Assembly (NCBI GenBank): GCA_964448675.1
Contig: CAYUZU010000021.1
Coordinates: 1 to 64,000, forward strand
Reading direction: 5' to 3'
Origin: CAYUZU01 sp964448675
GTDB taxonomy: Bacteria; Planctomycetota; Phycisphaerae; UBA1845; Fen-1342
Length of the DNA: 64,000 nucleotides
A model generated the notes under the pieces. That model saw nothing but the letters and a program-made list of their open reading frames with translations, was not told where the DNA came from and did no database searches. Of the stretch, positions 16,156 to 24,740 are shown piece by piece. The stretch's first letter is position 1, and each line of letters begins with the position of its first letter. A program made the position numbers and the translations under genes.

Positions 16156-17388
16156 TCAAGCCCAGCCCGGGGCCTCGACCTGGCGCGCCGCCTCCGCCAC
16201 GCGGCGCAGGAGTTGCTCTTCGTCGGCCGACAGTGTGATGTCGCGGCGTCCCATCACCGCCCGCGCGATCTCGACCGCCTTGTCCGTGCGGCAGCGCTCC
16301 AGTTGACCGTCGGCCATCCACGCAAACGATGGAACGAACTTCGGCACCGTCTCCCGCGTGAACACGTTCGCCGCCACTCCCACGATACACCCCGTCGGCA
16401 GGATCGTGCCAATACCGGTCTTCGCGTGGTCGCCGATGATCGACCCCACCAGCTGCTGGCCCGTGTCCGTGCTCACGCCGTTGAGGTCCACCCGCACCAG
16501 GCCGTACGTGTTCTTGAGGTCGCTGGTGATCGTGTCGGCCCCCAGGTTCACCCACGCACCGACGTAGCTGTGGCCCAGGAATCCGTCGTGCTGCTTGTTC
16601 GAATAGCCAAGGATGATGCTGGCCTCGATCTCACCGCCCACCTTGCACACCGGCCCGATCGTCACGCCACCCCGCAACACCGTCCCCGGCCGCACGATCG
16701 ATCGCGGTCCCACGTAGCACGGCCCTTGTATCACTGCATTCGACTCGACCAGCGTCTCCGCGCCGACATGGATCGGCCCTTCATCGGCATCCAGCACCGC
16801 CCCCGGCTTGATCCGCGCGCTCGGATCGATATGAATCCGCTCGGCGTGGACCAGGTGCACGCCGGGGGCCGCCGGCCCGCCGGGGCGCATGCGCCCCCCC
16901 GCGAGCTCGCGCAGCAGCAGTTGCTCGTTCAGCAGCGCCGGCTCCCACGGATAGCGCACGAGACTCACCTGTGGCGGCGGCGTTTCCTCGCTGCAACGCG
17001 CCCGCAGCGCCGCCAGCGCGTCGGCGTTCTCACACAGGTCGCGCGGCAGCCGGTCGACGTCATCCCGCGCAATTCCGATCGCCACGACCTGCTCACCCTG
17101 CCTCCAGCAGACGCCCGGTGCCGGCAGCTGCGTGTGGCCCGTGATGAGCACGCGCGCATTCAGCAGGCACCACTCGACGCCAGGATCCACTTCGTCGAGC
17201 GCCGTCCGCCCACCAACCACCGGCGTGACCAACTCCCGCAGCAGCAGCCGCACCACGCGTGGCCCGACGTGCCGCCGCACCTTGTCGATCAGCCGATCGC
17301 GACCGCAGAGCAACTCGAAAGGGGCGCGCAGCCAGGTGAGTGGCAGGAGATGGTGTGTGGCGGTGTCTTCGAAGTAGAGGATGTTCAT
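16156..17388 (-). CDS. Putative sugar nucleotidyltransferase/acetyltransferase, GlmU-like
   Basis: The 410-residue protein starts MNILYFEDTATHHLLPLTWLRAPFELLCGRDRL, which matches the alternative GlmU-like family of Bacteroidetes and Planctomycetes (a nucleotidyltransferase-like domain followed by a left-handed beta-helix). The hexapeptide repeats run from about 190 to 345 (IHVGAETLVESNAVIQGPCYVG, SIVRPGTVLRGGVTIGPVCKVGG, GWVNLGADT-like turns). The predicted role is making UDP-N-acetylglucosamine or another activated amino sugar for envelope polymers. The N-terminal domain lacks the classical GlmU uridyltransferase GGxGTRM loop, so the donor specificity is uncertain. It is divergent from the DUF4416 gene. 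Confidence 0.82.
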   Translation of the reverse strand: MNILYFEDTATHHLLPLTWLRAPFELLCGRDRLIDKVRRHVGPRVVRLLLRELVTPVVGGRTALDEVDPGVEWCLLNARVLITGHTQLPAPGVCWRQGEQVVAIGIARDDVDRLPRDLCENADALAALRARCSEETPPPQVSLVRYPWEPALLNEQLLLRELAGGRMRPGGPAAPGVHLVHAERIHIDPSARIKPGAVLDADEGPIHVGAETLVESNAVIQGPCYVGPRSIVRPGTVLRGGVTIGPVCKVGGEIEASIILGYSNKQHDGFLGHSYVGAWVNLGADTITSDLKNTYGLVRVDLNGVSTDTGQQLVGSIIGDHAKTGIGTILPTGCIVGVAANVFTRETVPKFVPSFAWMADGQLERCRTDKAVEIARAVMGRRDITLSADEEQLLRRVAEAARQVEAPGWA

Positions 17389-17481
17389 GCAATCTACCTA
17401 TCGGAGACCCGCGGCAGTGGCTGCAACAGGACGTTTATCGGCCCCTCGCATCGATCGTAGTCGCCTGCTACACTCCTGGCC

Positions 17482-18033
17482 ATGGCCCGACCGCGTGCTC
17501 CGAAACCGGTTAAGCTCCTCGTTGGCCTCCTCAGTGGGGATCCTGACCTGCTCCGTCGGGCGCGGCAGCTGCTCGTGCGCCGCTACGGTCCGGTCGATCT
17601 CGAAAGCGACCTGTGGCCGTTTGATCAGACGGATTATTACGAACCGAAGATGGGGCCGGGTCTGCAACGGGTGTTTCTGAGCTTGGAGCGGCCGATCCCA
17701 CCAGCCCATCTCGCGCAGGTCAAGCTCGAGACCAACGGAATGGAGCGCGAGATCGGCGACCAGTGCCTGCTGCCCGATATTCCGCGGCCGGTGAACATCG
17801 ACCCCGGATACATCGAGCTATCGAAGCTGGTACTGGCCACCACCAAGGATGCGTCACACCGGGTCTACCTCGGCGAGGGGATCTTTGCGGAGGTGACGCT
17901 GCGCTACAGCCACGGCGGCTGGCAGAGCCACGAATGGACTTACCCGGATTACGGTCTGGCACCGGCACAGGCGTTCTTCAGCACGGTGCGGGCCCGGCTG
18001 CTCGCGCAGCGCCGCGATACGCCGGACGGCTGA
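17482..18033 (+). CDS. DUF4416 family protein
   Basis: The 183-residue protein matches the DUF4416 pattern: KPVKLLVGLLSGDPDLL at the start, DLWPFDQTDYYEPKMG, and NIDPGYIELSKLVLATTKDASHR with LGEGIFAEVTLRY in the second half. The family is widespread in Planctomycetota, Thermodesulfobacteria and similar lineages and has no assigned function. The protein is cytoplasmic, with no signal or membrane segment. A TACACT -10 box at 17469-17474 lies only eight bases before the ATG and there is no ribosome site, so a leaderless transcript is likely. Confidence 0.85.
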   Translation: MARPRAPKPVKLLVGLLSGDPDLLRRARQLLVRRYGPVDLESDLWPFDQTDYYEPKMGPGLQRVFLSLERPIPPAHLAQVKLETNGMEREIGDQCLLPDIPRPVNIDPGYIELSKLVLATTKDASHRVYLGEGIFAEVTLRYSHGGWQSHEWTYPDYGLAPAQAFFSTVRARLLAQRRDTPDG

Positions 18034-18059
18034 GCACCACCACGGGGCGAGCAGGGCGC

Positions 18060-18896
18060 ATGACGGACGCAACGCACGAGCGTGAGGCAGCCGCGGGGCC
18101 GATTCCCACCGGCATCTACTGTCCGGACTGCGGGTATGACCTGCGCGCCCTGACGAGCGAACGCTGCCCGGAGTGTGGGCTGGACCTGGCCAAGGCGCGT
18201 GTCCGCTTCTCGCAGATCCCGTGGTCGCAGCGCGCCGCCCGCGGCCGGTTTCACGCGTATTGGGCGACGGTGTGGTTCGTCCTCCGGCAACCCAGCCGAT
18301 TGCTGGACGAAGCGGGCCGCCCCGTCGACGAGCGCGACGCGCGGTTGTTTCATCGGCTCACGGTCGTTCACGCGATTGCCCCACTGCCCGTCGGTCTCGT
18401 GGCGTATCACATGGCCAACAACGTCTGGGGGCAGCCCGTGCCGGACGGCATGCTCTGGGTGCTGCTGACACTGTCGGGGTGGCTGCCGTTGGTGCTGCTG
18501 GCACTGCCGGCGGTCTCGCGCAGTATTCTGTTACCCGGTCACCTCGACCCCGAGCGGCTCCGGCGCGCCATGGCCCTGAGCGACTACGCTTATGCGCCGT
18601 GGGCGTTGCCGGTGCTCGCGACGCCGGCCCTGGTCGGCGTCATCGCGTTGTGGAACACCGCGGGCGAAGCCGACTTCGCCCTGCTCGTCGTGTGCATCGG
18701 TCTGTACCTGGTCGCCGCGTTCCTGACCGACCATCGGCTGGATCAGCTCGCCGTCCGCGTGGGGATGCGCGGGCCGCTGGAGCGCTGGGGACGCCGATTG
18801 GGGTGGCTACTCGGCGGCGTACTGGTCGCGCTGGCCTCGCTGCTGCTGCCGCTGCTGGTGATCCTGCTGCTGACGATGTACGCCAGCACGACATGA
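18060..18896 (+). CDS. Zinc-ribbon multi-pass membrane protein
   Basis: Residues 20-40 form a zinc ribbon (Cys21, Cys24, Cys36, Cys39 in YCPDCGYDLRAL and ERCPECG). This is the N-terminal ribbon common in many planctomycete membrane proteins. About five membrane segments follow from residue 95 onward (VVHAIAPLPVGLVAY, LWVLLTLSGWLPLVLLALPA, YAPWALPVLATPALVGVI, FALLVVCIGLYLVAAF, LLGGVLVALASLLLPLLVI). No catalytic motif is seen. It begins 27 bases after the DUF4416 gene and is probably co-transcribed. Function unknown. The frame is open back to 17763, but that overlaps DUF4416. Confidence 0.75.
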   Translation: MTDATHEREAAAGPIPTGIYCPDCGYDLRALTSERCPECGLDLAKARVRFSQIPWSQRAARGRFHAYWATVWFVLRQPSRLLDEAGRPVDERDARLFHRLTVVHAIAPLPVGLVAYHMANNVWGQPVPDGMLWVLLTLSGWLPLVLLALPAVSRSILLPGHLDPERLRRAMALSDYAYAPWALPVLATPALVGVIALWNTAGEADFALLVVCIGLYLVAAFLTDHRLDQLAVRVGMRGPLERWGRRLGWLLGGVLVALASLLLPLLVILLLTMYASTT

Positions 18897-18924
18897 CCGC
18901 GGCGTAACGTTGGTGTGCGCCCGC

Positions 18925-19218
18925 TCAGCGTTGATCGGCCAGTTCGTACAGCCCGCCGCCGGCGCGACGCAGCTTGCCCTGCCGCACCAGTTCGTCCCAT
19001 ACAGCTTGGGGATAGCGGTCGGGCGCGGGAATCGCCACGATGCCGGAGCGGCCGCCGGTGCTCATGGCGCCGTGGCCCAGGCGCGACTCGTCGTCGAGCC
19101 GGGCGAGCTTGAGCCGTTTCTTGAAGGCCTTCATCGCGTTCTTGAGCGTGGTGTGCTCGATGCCGCCGGAAGTGCTGCCAGCCTCCGGGCCGCCGGCATT
19201 CGGGGGATCCGTGTTCAT
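18925..19218 (-). CDS. Small conserved-looking hypothetical protein
   Basis: A 97-residue soluble protein starting MNTDPPNAGG, with GGAG eight bases before the ATG. The middle is basic and helical (TTLKNAMKAFKKRLKLARLDDES). The C-terminal part (RYPQAVWDELVRQGKLRRAGGGLYEL) looks like a winged-helix or small DNA/RNA-binding fold. I do not recognise the family, and no partner gene is adjacent. A longer frame from 19302 is unlikely because it lacks a ribosome site. Confidence 0.6.
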   Translation of the reverse strand: MNTDPPNAGGPEAGSTSGGIEHTTLKNAMKAFKKRLKLARLDDESRLGHGAMSTGGRSGIVAIPAPDRYPQAVWDELVRQGKLRRAGGGLYELADQR

Positions 19219-19352
19219 CGGGTGTGCTCCTGCCGGACGGTGCCCTGGTTGCCACGCCGCCCGCTCGCACAGGACGATAGCGAGGACCGTCGCCGGGTGC
19301 AACGGCCCGGCGTACCTGTCGCCGGCGTGCCACGGGGCCTACAATGCGCGGC

Positions 19353-19739
19353 ATGAAATGCACGCATATCGCACTGCAGGTCCGGGACGTGGAACGCTCG
19401 ATCGCGTTCTATGAGCGGTACTGCGGGATGCGGGTGGTACGCGATCGTACGGACGACTTCCGCGTCGTGTGGCTGGGCTGGGGCGAGCAGCCACCGGCAT
19501 TCGTCCTGGTCCTGCTCGAGACACCCTACGAGACCAACGCCCAGCCGCCGTACCAGCACATCGGCATCGCGGTGGACAGTGCGGCGGATGTCGACGCGGT
19601 GGCGGCCCGCGCGTCCGCTGACGGCTTGCCCGTCCCGTGGCCGCCGGTGGATGGCGGCGAGATCGTGGGCTATTTCTGCGGGCTGCACGATCCCGACGGC
19701 AACCTGGTCGAGTTCTCGTACGGTCAGCCGCTCGGTTGA
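19353..19739 (+). CDS. VOC (glyoxalase/bleomycin resistance) family protein
   Basis: A 128-residue single-domain metal-binding protein of the vicinal oxygen chelate fold. It starts MKCTHIALQVRDVERSIAFY with the first metal His (His5). A second His lies in YQHIGIAVDSAADVDAV. The C-terminal half contains GYFCGLHDPDGNLVEFSYG with the usual metal Glu. Glyoxalase I is one possible activity, but many VOC proteins have other substrates. An ATG at 19344 is in frame, but it overlaps the TACAAT box (19340-19345). ATG at 19353 fits a leaderless start. Confidence 0.85.
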   Translation: MKCTHIALQVRDVERSIAFYERYCGMRVVRDRTDDFRVVWLGWGEQPPAFVLVLLETPYETNAQPPYQHIGIAVDSAADVDAVAARASADGLPVPWPPVDGGEIVGYFCGLHDPDGNLVEFSYGQPLG

Positions 19740-19853
19740 GCTGGTGGATCCCCCCTACAGCTGGCGCACGAGGCACCGTGGTGCCCGCGCGTCAGAAGGC
19801 GGCGGCGCCGCGGACGCGTGTGCGCACCGCGGCACCCGCCGGTTCACAACGAG

Positions 19854-20195
19854 TTACTGATTCGCCCCGATGAGCGCGTCCAGCGCTTCCTGGTAATCGC
19901 GCTTGTGCTTCGCGCCGATCATCTGCTTGGCCACCTGGCCCTTGTGGAACACGATGACCGTGGGGATGCTCTGCACGCCGAACTGACCGGCAAGGCTGCT
20001 CGCCTGATCCACGTCGACCTTGCCAATCTTGGCCTTGCCCTGGTAATCGTCCGCCAACTCGTCAATGACCGGCCCTACCATCTGGCACGGCCCGCACCAG
20101 GCGGCCCAGAAGTCCACCAGCACGGGCACATCGGCCTGCAGGACTTCCGCCTCGAAATTGCCCTCGTCGAACGTCAGCGTGTTCTGACCGGCCAT
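19854..20195 (-). CDS. trxA: Thioredoxin
   Basis: The 113-residue cytoplasmic disulfide reductant has the WCGPC active site (Cys34 and Cys37) in FWAAWCGPCQMVGPVIDELA and the cis-proline loop GVQSIPTVIVF. It supplies electrons to enzymes such as ribonucleotide reductase and peroxiredoxins, both found elsewhere in this window. It has GGAG six bases before the ATG and its own promoter at 20262-20289. It is a single-gene unit facing a membrane protein gene on the other strand. Confidence 0.97.
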   Translation of the reverse strand: MAGQNTLTFDEGNFEAEVLQADVPVLVDFWAAWCGPCQMVGPVIDELADDYQGKAKIGKVDVDQASSLAGQFGVQSIPTVIVFHKGQVAKQMIGAKHKRDYQEALDALIGANQ

Positions 20196-20261
20196 ATTCA
20201 GCTCCAGCTTCCGGGTTTCGTGTCGTCTGTCTGCCAGGTTCTGGCAATCCGAACGTCAAAA

Positions 20262-20289
20262 ATTCTATTATCAGCGCTGCCGATGTCAA
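20262..20289 (-). promoter_or_regulatory. Promoter of trxA
   Basis: On the minus strand, TTGACA (20284-20289) and TAGAAT (20262-20267) are separated by 16 bases. The expected start near 20255 leaves a leader of about 60 bases. Confidence 0.75.
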
Positions 20290-20462
20290 ACATGCCGCCC
20301 CACCGCCAGACGCGGTTGGCGTTACCCAGCCATGCCGCGCCGTGACCGCTAACTCGCAACACGAGCAGGAGCCGTGCGTTGTGGCTCGCTGCCGCCGTCC
20401 GTATCATGCCCGCTGCTTGCGTTTCACGTGGCGGTCGGAGACAGCACGCTTTGGATCCACGG

Positions 20463-22064
20463 ATGATCAATCTCGCGACGGCATCCACCACGCAGGCGCT
20501 GGCCACCGATCCACGCGCCGCCGTCCTGTGGCTTGGCCCCGCTGCAGCTATCCTCCTCGCAGGCCTCGGCCGACGCCGCCTGCCGCCCGGCGTGAGCGAG
20601 GGACTGTTCGTCGGGTCACTCAGCGGGCTGCTGCTGACACAGCACAGTGCGCTGTTCGACACGTCCCAGCGTGGTCTGGCGCTCGGCGCGGGGCTGGTCG
20701 CACTGGCCGTCCTCTGGCTGGTCGTCGGCGTCTGGATCGAGCGTGACACGCGGGCGAGCCGCGACCCGGACGACCTCGCGCGCCGCGGACGCCGCCGCCA
20801 GTTCAGCAGCCACGCCACCGCCTTGGCGGCGGCGCTGGCCCTGCCGGCATTGCTGGCAGGCGGCTTGCACCCCGACGCTTGGACCGTCGCGGCGGTGATC
20901 GTACTGCTCGCCGGCGTGGCCGCGGCGCATCTCGCGCTGCTGGGTGTCGGGGCGGCGCTGTGGGCCCTGGTTGCAACGCCGTTTACTGCGGCGTATATCT
21001 TTGGCGCCGCCGGGCCGCGCCCCCTGCTGGCGCAGCACATCCACGGCCTGCTGCCGTTCGCGTTGGGCGCTGTGGCGCTCGCGCTCGTGCTGTGGGCGGT
21101 GCTGCGCGACTGGCGGCATCGCGCGCGAATCTGGCATGCCGACCCGGCCCGCCTGGTCGACCCACCACCACCCCACCGCACCAGTTCGCGACTCGCGGTC
21201 GCGTTCAGCGTCCTGACCACCGCAACGGCCTTGCTGCGCCCCGACGCGGTGCTGACACCCATTGGCCTGGCGCTGGCAGCGTATGCCTGCCTGGGCGTGG
21301 GCCACCGGCGACGCTCAAACGCGCTGGGGGCCGCGGGACTGGCCATGGGCAGCGCAGCCGTGCTCACCGTGCCGATCGCCTGGCTGCCCTCTTCGCCGGC
21401 GAACGCCATGCTCGGCGCAGCGCTCGCGGGCATGCACATGCTCTGGCTGGCACGCTTCTGGCAACAGCAACTCGACGACGGCCGCCCCTGGACGACAACC
21501 GGCCGGCTGATTTCAGCGGCCCGGCGTCTGGGCCAGATGGCCGTCGGGGCGGAGGTCCTCTTCGTCGGCCTCTGGTTTTTCGGGCCGGACGCGGCATCCG
21601 CCGGCGGCTGGCAGGCCTACGTCGTATTCATCGCCCTAACGCTGCATGCGACGCTGCTCATCGGCGACGCGGTCCGCACGGGGGGCGTCCCGTCCGCCCT
21701 CGCGGGCAGCGCCGCCCTCGTGGTCGCCGGCATCGCGGCCGTCCAGATCGCCCAGCCGGCACGCGTCGCGGCTCCGCTGGCGGCTGTGCTGGGCGTGGCG
21801 GCCCTGCTGCTTGCCCTGAGAACAACCGCACAACGCGCGCCTGTGGCCCATGCGTGGGCTTACAATGCGTACGTGGGTGGACTGCTGCCAGTGGGGATCT
21901 GGTTCGCCGCCGCTGCTGGGGCGACCTGGACCGCCAGCCCGACCCTGACGACTGTCGGGATTGGCGGGGTGTTGCTGGCGACTGTGTGGCGCTGGGTGCT
22001 GGCGCCGCGCCTGACGCCGCCTGGCACCGAGCCCGCAACCGGCACGAACGAGGTTGATGCGTGA
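20463..22064 (+). CDS. Polytopic membrane protein of unknown function
   Basis: A 533-residue protein with about 14 hydrophobic segments separated by short Arg-rich loops (RGRRRQFSS, RDWRHRARIW, GHRRRSNALG). No transporter signature, substrate motif or P-loop is recognised. The start at 20463 (MINLATAS) is uncertain; the frame is open back to 20379, but the upstream part is charged and lacks a ribosome site. The last four bases overlap the GTG start of mntR, so the two are translationally coupled. This raises the possibility of a metal-related role, but that is only context. Confidence 0.65.
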   Translation: MINLATASTTQALATDPRAAVLWLGPAAAILLAGLGRRRLPPGVSEGLFVGSLSGLLLTQHSALFDTSQRGLALGAGLVALAVLWLVVGVWIERDTRASRDPDDLARRGRRRQFSSHATALAAALALPALLAGGLHPDAWTVAAVIVLLAGVAAAHLALLGVGAALWALVATPFTAAYIFGAAGPRPLLAQHIHGLLPFALGAVALALVLWAVLRDWRHRARIWHADPARLVDPPPPHRTSSRLAVAFSVLTTATALLRPDAVLTPIGLALAAYACLGVGHRRRSNALGAAGLAMGSAAVLTVPIAWLPSSPANAMLGAALAGMHMLWLARFWQQQLDDGRPWTTTGRLISAARRLGQMAVGAEVLFVGLWFFGPDAASAGGWQAYVVFIALTLHATLLIGDAVRTGGVPSALAGSAALVVAGIAAVQIAQPARVAAPLAAVLGVAALLLALRTTAQRAPVAHAWAYNAYVGGLLPVGIWFAAAAGATWTASPTLTTVGIGGVLLATVWRWVLAPRLTPPGTEPATGTNEVDA

Positions 22065-22546
22065 CACCGCCCGGCAAGAAGACATCGCGCAAAGCCAAAC
22101 CGAAGCGCCCGCCGGCGCCGTCCGCCCCCGCCGGCCAGGGCGCGGGCGACGCGGCGCGTTTCTCGCGCACCCGCCAGGATCACGCGGGCGAGATCGCCGA
22201 GGATTACGTCGAGCTCATCGCTCAACTCATCCGCGAGACCGGCCAGGCGCGCACGGTGGATCTGGCCCGCGGTTTGGGCGTCTCGCACGTCACCGTGACA
22301 AAGACCATTGCACGCCTGCAACGCGAGGGGCTGGTCCGCACCCAGCCGTACCGGTCCATCTTTCTGACCGAAGCGGGCGAGGCGCTGGCCCGCGAGACCG
22401 AGCAGCGCCATGAACTCCTGCTGCGCTTTCTGCGGAAGCTCGGTGTGGAATCACCGCACGCCGAGATCGACGCCGAGGGCATGGAGCACCACGTCAGCCC
22501 GGCGACGCTGCGCGCCATCCGCGGCTTCCTCGACGAGGCGGATTGA
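22061..22546 (+). CDS. mntR: DtxR-family manganese-responsive regulator MntR
   Basis: A 161-residue transcription regulator closely resembling proteobacterial MntR. It has the winged helix in EDYVELIAQLIRETGQ and VDLARGLGVSHVTVTKTIAR, the FLTEAGEALARE wing, and the metal and dimer segment RHELLLRFLRKLG and DAEGMEHHVSPATL, whose Glu and His residues bind Mn. It would repress Mn uptake or activate export when Mn is plentiful. The first 25 residues are a Lys/Pro-rich extension. It starts with GTG overlapping the stop of the preceding membrane gene. No recognisable Mn transporter is in the window. Confidence 0.88.
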   Translation: MTPPGKKTSRKAKPKRPPAPSAPAGQGAGDAARFSRTRQDHAGEIAEDYVELIAQLIRETGQARTVDLARGLGVSHVTVTKTIARLQREGLVRTQPYRSIFLTEAGEALARETEQRHELLLRFLRKLGVESPHAEIDAEGMEHHVSPATLRAIRGFLDEAD

Positions 22547-22676
22547 GACGCGGCGCTTGTTCGCAGCCGCAGCGCACCTATAATGGCCGGCGGCAAGCGG
22601 GTTGCCGCCCCGCCGCGTGCGCGGCGGAGACCCGGAGGGTGCGGTCGACGGGCCAACAACGTGAGTGGAGACTGAC

Positions 22677-24731
22677 ATGGCCGACAATGGGGTCGAGCTT
22701 CGGCAAATCGTATGGTCGCAGGCGTTTCCGTTCGTGCGGCTCTTTCGCAGCCTGCGCCTGGCGCTGGGCTTTCATCGCCTGGCGCTCGGCCTCGCCTGCC
22801 TGCTGGTCACGTACATCGGCGGCTGCCTGCTGGACGGGATCTGGGGCACGGACGGCGGCGTGCCCGTCGTCAATCGCGGCACCCGGCTGCAGACCGAGAT
22901 CGAGGCCTACGCCCGCCTGAACCAGGAAGAGTTCACGCAGTGGCAGGACGTGGCCCGCTCCAATCGCCAGACCATCGGCGTGCGCGGGCTGCGCAGTGCG
23001 GGCCTGGCCAAGTCGCAGACCGACGCGCTGGCCAAGCTCGAAGCCGACTCGTTGCGCGACCTGCTGCTGACCGATGAGTGGCGGCAGAAGCTCGCCGACC
23101 TGCGTGAGCGCGTCGACCAGCAGTTTGCCGCCGGCCGGCGCGCCCTCGAGGCCAACACGGCCGCAACGGCGGAAACCAGAGAAGAGCGGCGGGCCACGCT
23201 CACCAATGCCGCCGACGAGTTGCTGACGACCCTGTCGACCGACACCTTTCCCGAGTTCCTGGCCGGCGCGAACCTGATCCCGGCCATCGCGACCATCGCT
23301 CAGGCCGATCCCGATCTCGAGCCCGCGGCGCAGCAGAAACTCCAGAACGAACTGCGCGAGGCGGTCACCCGCCAGATGGCGTGGCGCGAATACGACCAAC
23401 TGGAGCCCAAGGGGCCATTCCGCGCCCTGCTGGTCTTCGAGCAACGCTGCTTCGCCGGCGCCATCCAGGGCGTCGCATCGCTGAATCTCGGCTTCTCCGG
23501 CGGGCCGTTCTCCGAGCGACCCGCGATGGCCGCCAGCATCGCCGCCGCCGGCCGGGGCGTATGGTGGCTGCTGATCTACCGGCCGTTCTACACGATTCTC
23601 TTCGGCGTGCTGGTGCTGGTGACGTTCGCGTACTTTGGCGGTGCGATCTGTCGCAGTGCAGCGATGCAATCGGCCCGCGAAGAGAGTCTTGCCTGGAACG
23701 ACGCGCTGAGCTTCGCGCGTGAGAAGTTCAGCGGCTTCATCACCGCCCCGCTGCTGCCGATCGGGCTCTTCGTCGGCATCGCGTTGCTCGTGTACCTGGG
23801 CGGTTTGATCGGGGTGATCCCGTTCCTCGGCGAGTTGATCACCAGCATCGCCTATCCGCTGGCGCTGCTCGGCGGCTTTGCGCTGGCGATGATCCTGCTG
23901 GCGCTGGTGCTCGGCTTCCACCTGATGTGGCCAACCATCGCCGTCGAAGGCTCCGACGGGTTCGACGCCCTCTCCCGTGCGTGCAGCTACGTCAGCAGCC
24001 GCATCTGGCACGTCGCATTCTATGCCTTTACGCTGCTGGTGCACGGGGCGCTGGGCTTCATGCTCGTGCGGCTGGTCGCGGCCCTCACACTCAAGCTCGC
24101 CCATAGTTGCACCAAGGGCAGCATGAACCTCGTCAGCAGTGGCGAACTGCACGGCATGGGCAAGCTCGACGCCATCTGGCAGATGCCTGCCTGGGCCGAC
24201 ATCGCCATCCTGCCGACCGTCATGGATCCGGCGTACTACGGCACGTTCCACAACGCGCCCCTGACCGCGGGCGAGACCGGCGCGCTGTTCTTCTTCCGCT
24301 GCTGGGTGTACCTCGTCGTCGGCGTCGTCGGCGCGTTCGTGATCAGCTACTTCTTCTGCGGCAGCACCATGATGTACTTCCTGCTGCGCCGCGACGTCGA
24401 CGCCACCGATTACGACGAGATCTACTACGAGGAAACCGAAGAGGACGTCGCCGCCACCACCGTGCCGACAACGACGCTGCCGTCGGGCCCGGCGCGCGCC
24501 GCCGCCGACAATGGCAGCACGCCGCCGCCGGACGAGCCCCCGGCCGAGTCGCCCCCGCCAACGGCCCCGCCATCCGCCGAACCGCCGGCGGACGAGACCA
24601 GGCCCCCGGCCGGGTCCGCAGAAGAGAAGCCGCCGGAATCGTCCGCGGACGAGGAGCAAACGCCCGACGCCGGTGAATCGGAAGACGAAAGCCCGGGCGA
24701 GGATTCCTCCGAGGACAAACCGCAGTCCTAG
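22677..24731 (+). CDS. Large multi-pass membrane protein with acidic C-terminal tail
   Basis: A 684-residue protein of unknown family. One N-terminal membrane segment (about 33-52) is followed by an extracytoplasmic helical region of about 230 residues. Five or six membrane segments then lie between about 295 and 570 (FYTILFGVLVLVTFAYFGGAIC, LPIGLFVGIALLVYLGGLIG, LALLGGFALAMILLALVLGFH, HVAFYAFTLLVHGALGFML, CWVYLVVGVVGAFVISYFFCG). The final 110 residues are Pro, Glu and Asp rich. GGAG lies six bases before ATG 22677, and a TATAAT box lies at 22579-22584. A CDP-alcohol phosphatidyltransferase gene follows after nine bases, suggesting an envelope or lipid-related role. Confidence 0.72.
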   Translation: MADNGVELRQIVWSQAFPFVRLFRSLRLALGFHRLALGLACLLVTYIGGCLLDGIWGTDGGVPVVNRGTRLQTEIEAYARLNQEEFTQWQDVARSNRQTIGVRGLRSAGLAKSQTDALAKLEADSLRDLLLTDEWRQKLADLRERVDQQFAAGRRALEANTAATAETREERRATLTNAADELLTTLSTDTFPEFLAGANLIPAIATIAQADPDLEPAAQQKLQNELREAVTRQMAWREYDQLEPKGPFRALLVFEQRCFAGAIQGVASLNLGFSGGPFSERPAMAASIAAAGRGVWWLLIYRPFYTILFGVLVLVTFAYFGGAICRSAAMQSAREESLAWNDALSFAREKFSGFITAPLLPIGLFVGIALLVYLGGLIGVIPFLGELITSIAYPLALLGGFALAMILLALVLGFHLMWPTIAVEGSDGFDALSRACSYVSSRIWHVAFYAFTLLVHGALGFMLVRLVAALTLKLAHSCTKGSMNLVSSGELHGMGKLDAIWQMPAWADIAILPTVMDPAYYGTFHNAPLTAGETGALFFFRCWVYLVVGVVGAFVISYFFCGSTMMYFLLRRDVDATDYDEIYYEETEEDVAATTVPTTTLPSGPARAAADNGSTPPPDEPPAESPPPTAPPSAEPPADETRPPAGSAEEKPPESSADEEQTPDAGESEDESPGEDSSEDKPQS

Positions 24732-24740
24732 GGGCGCATC

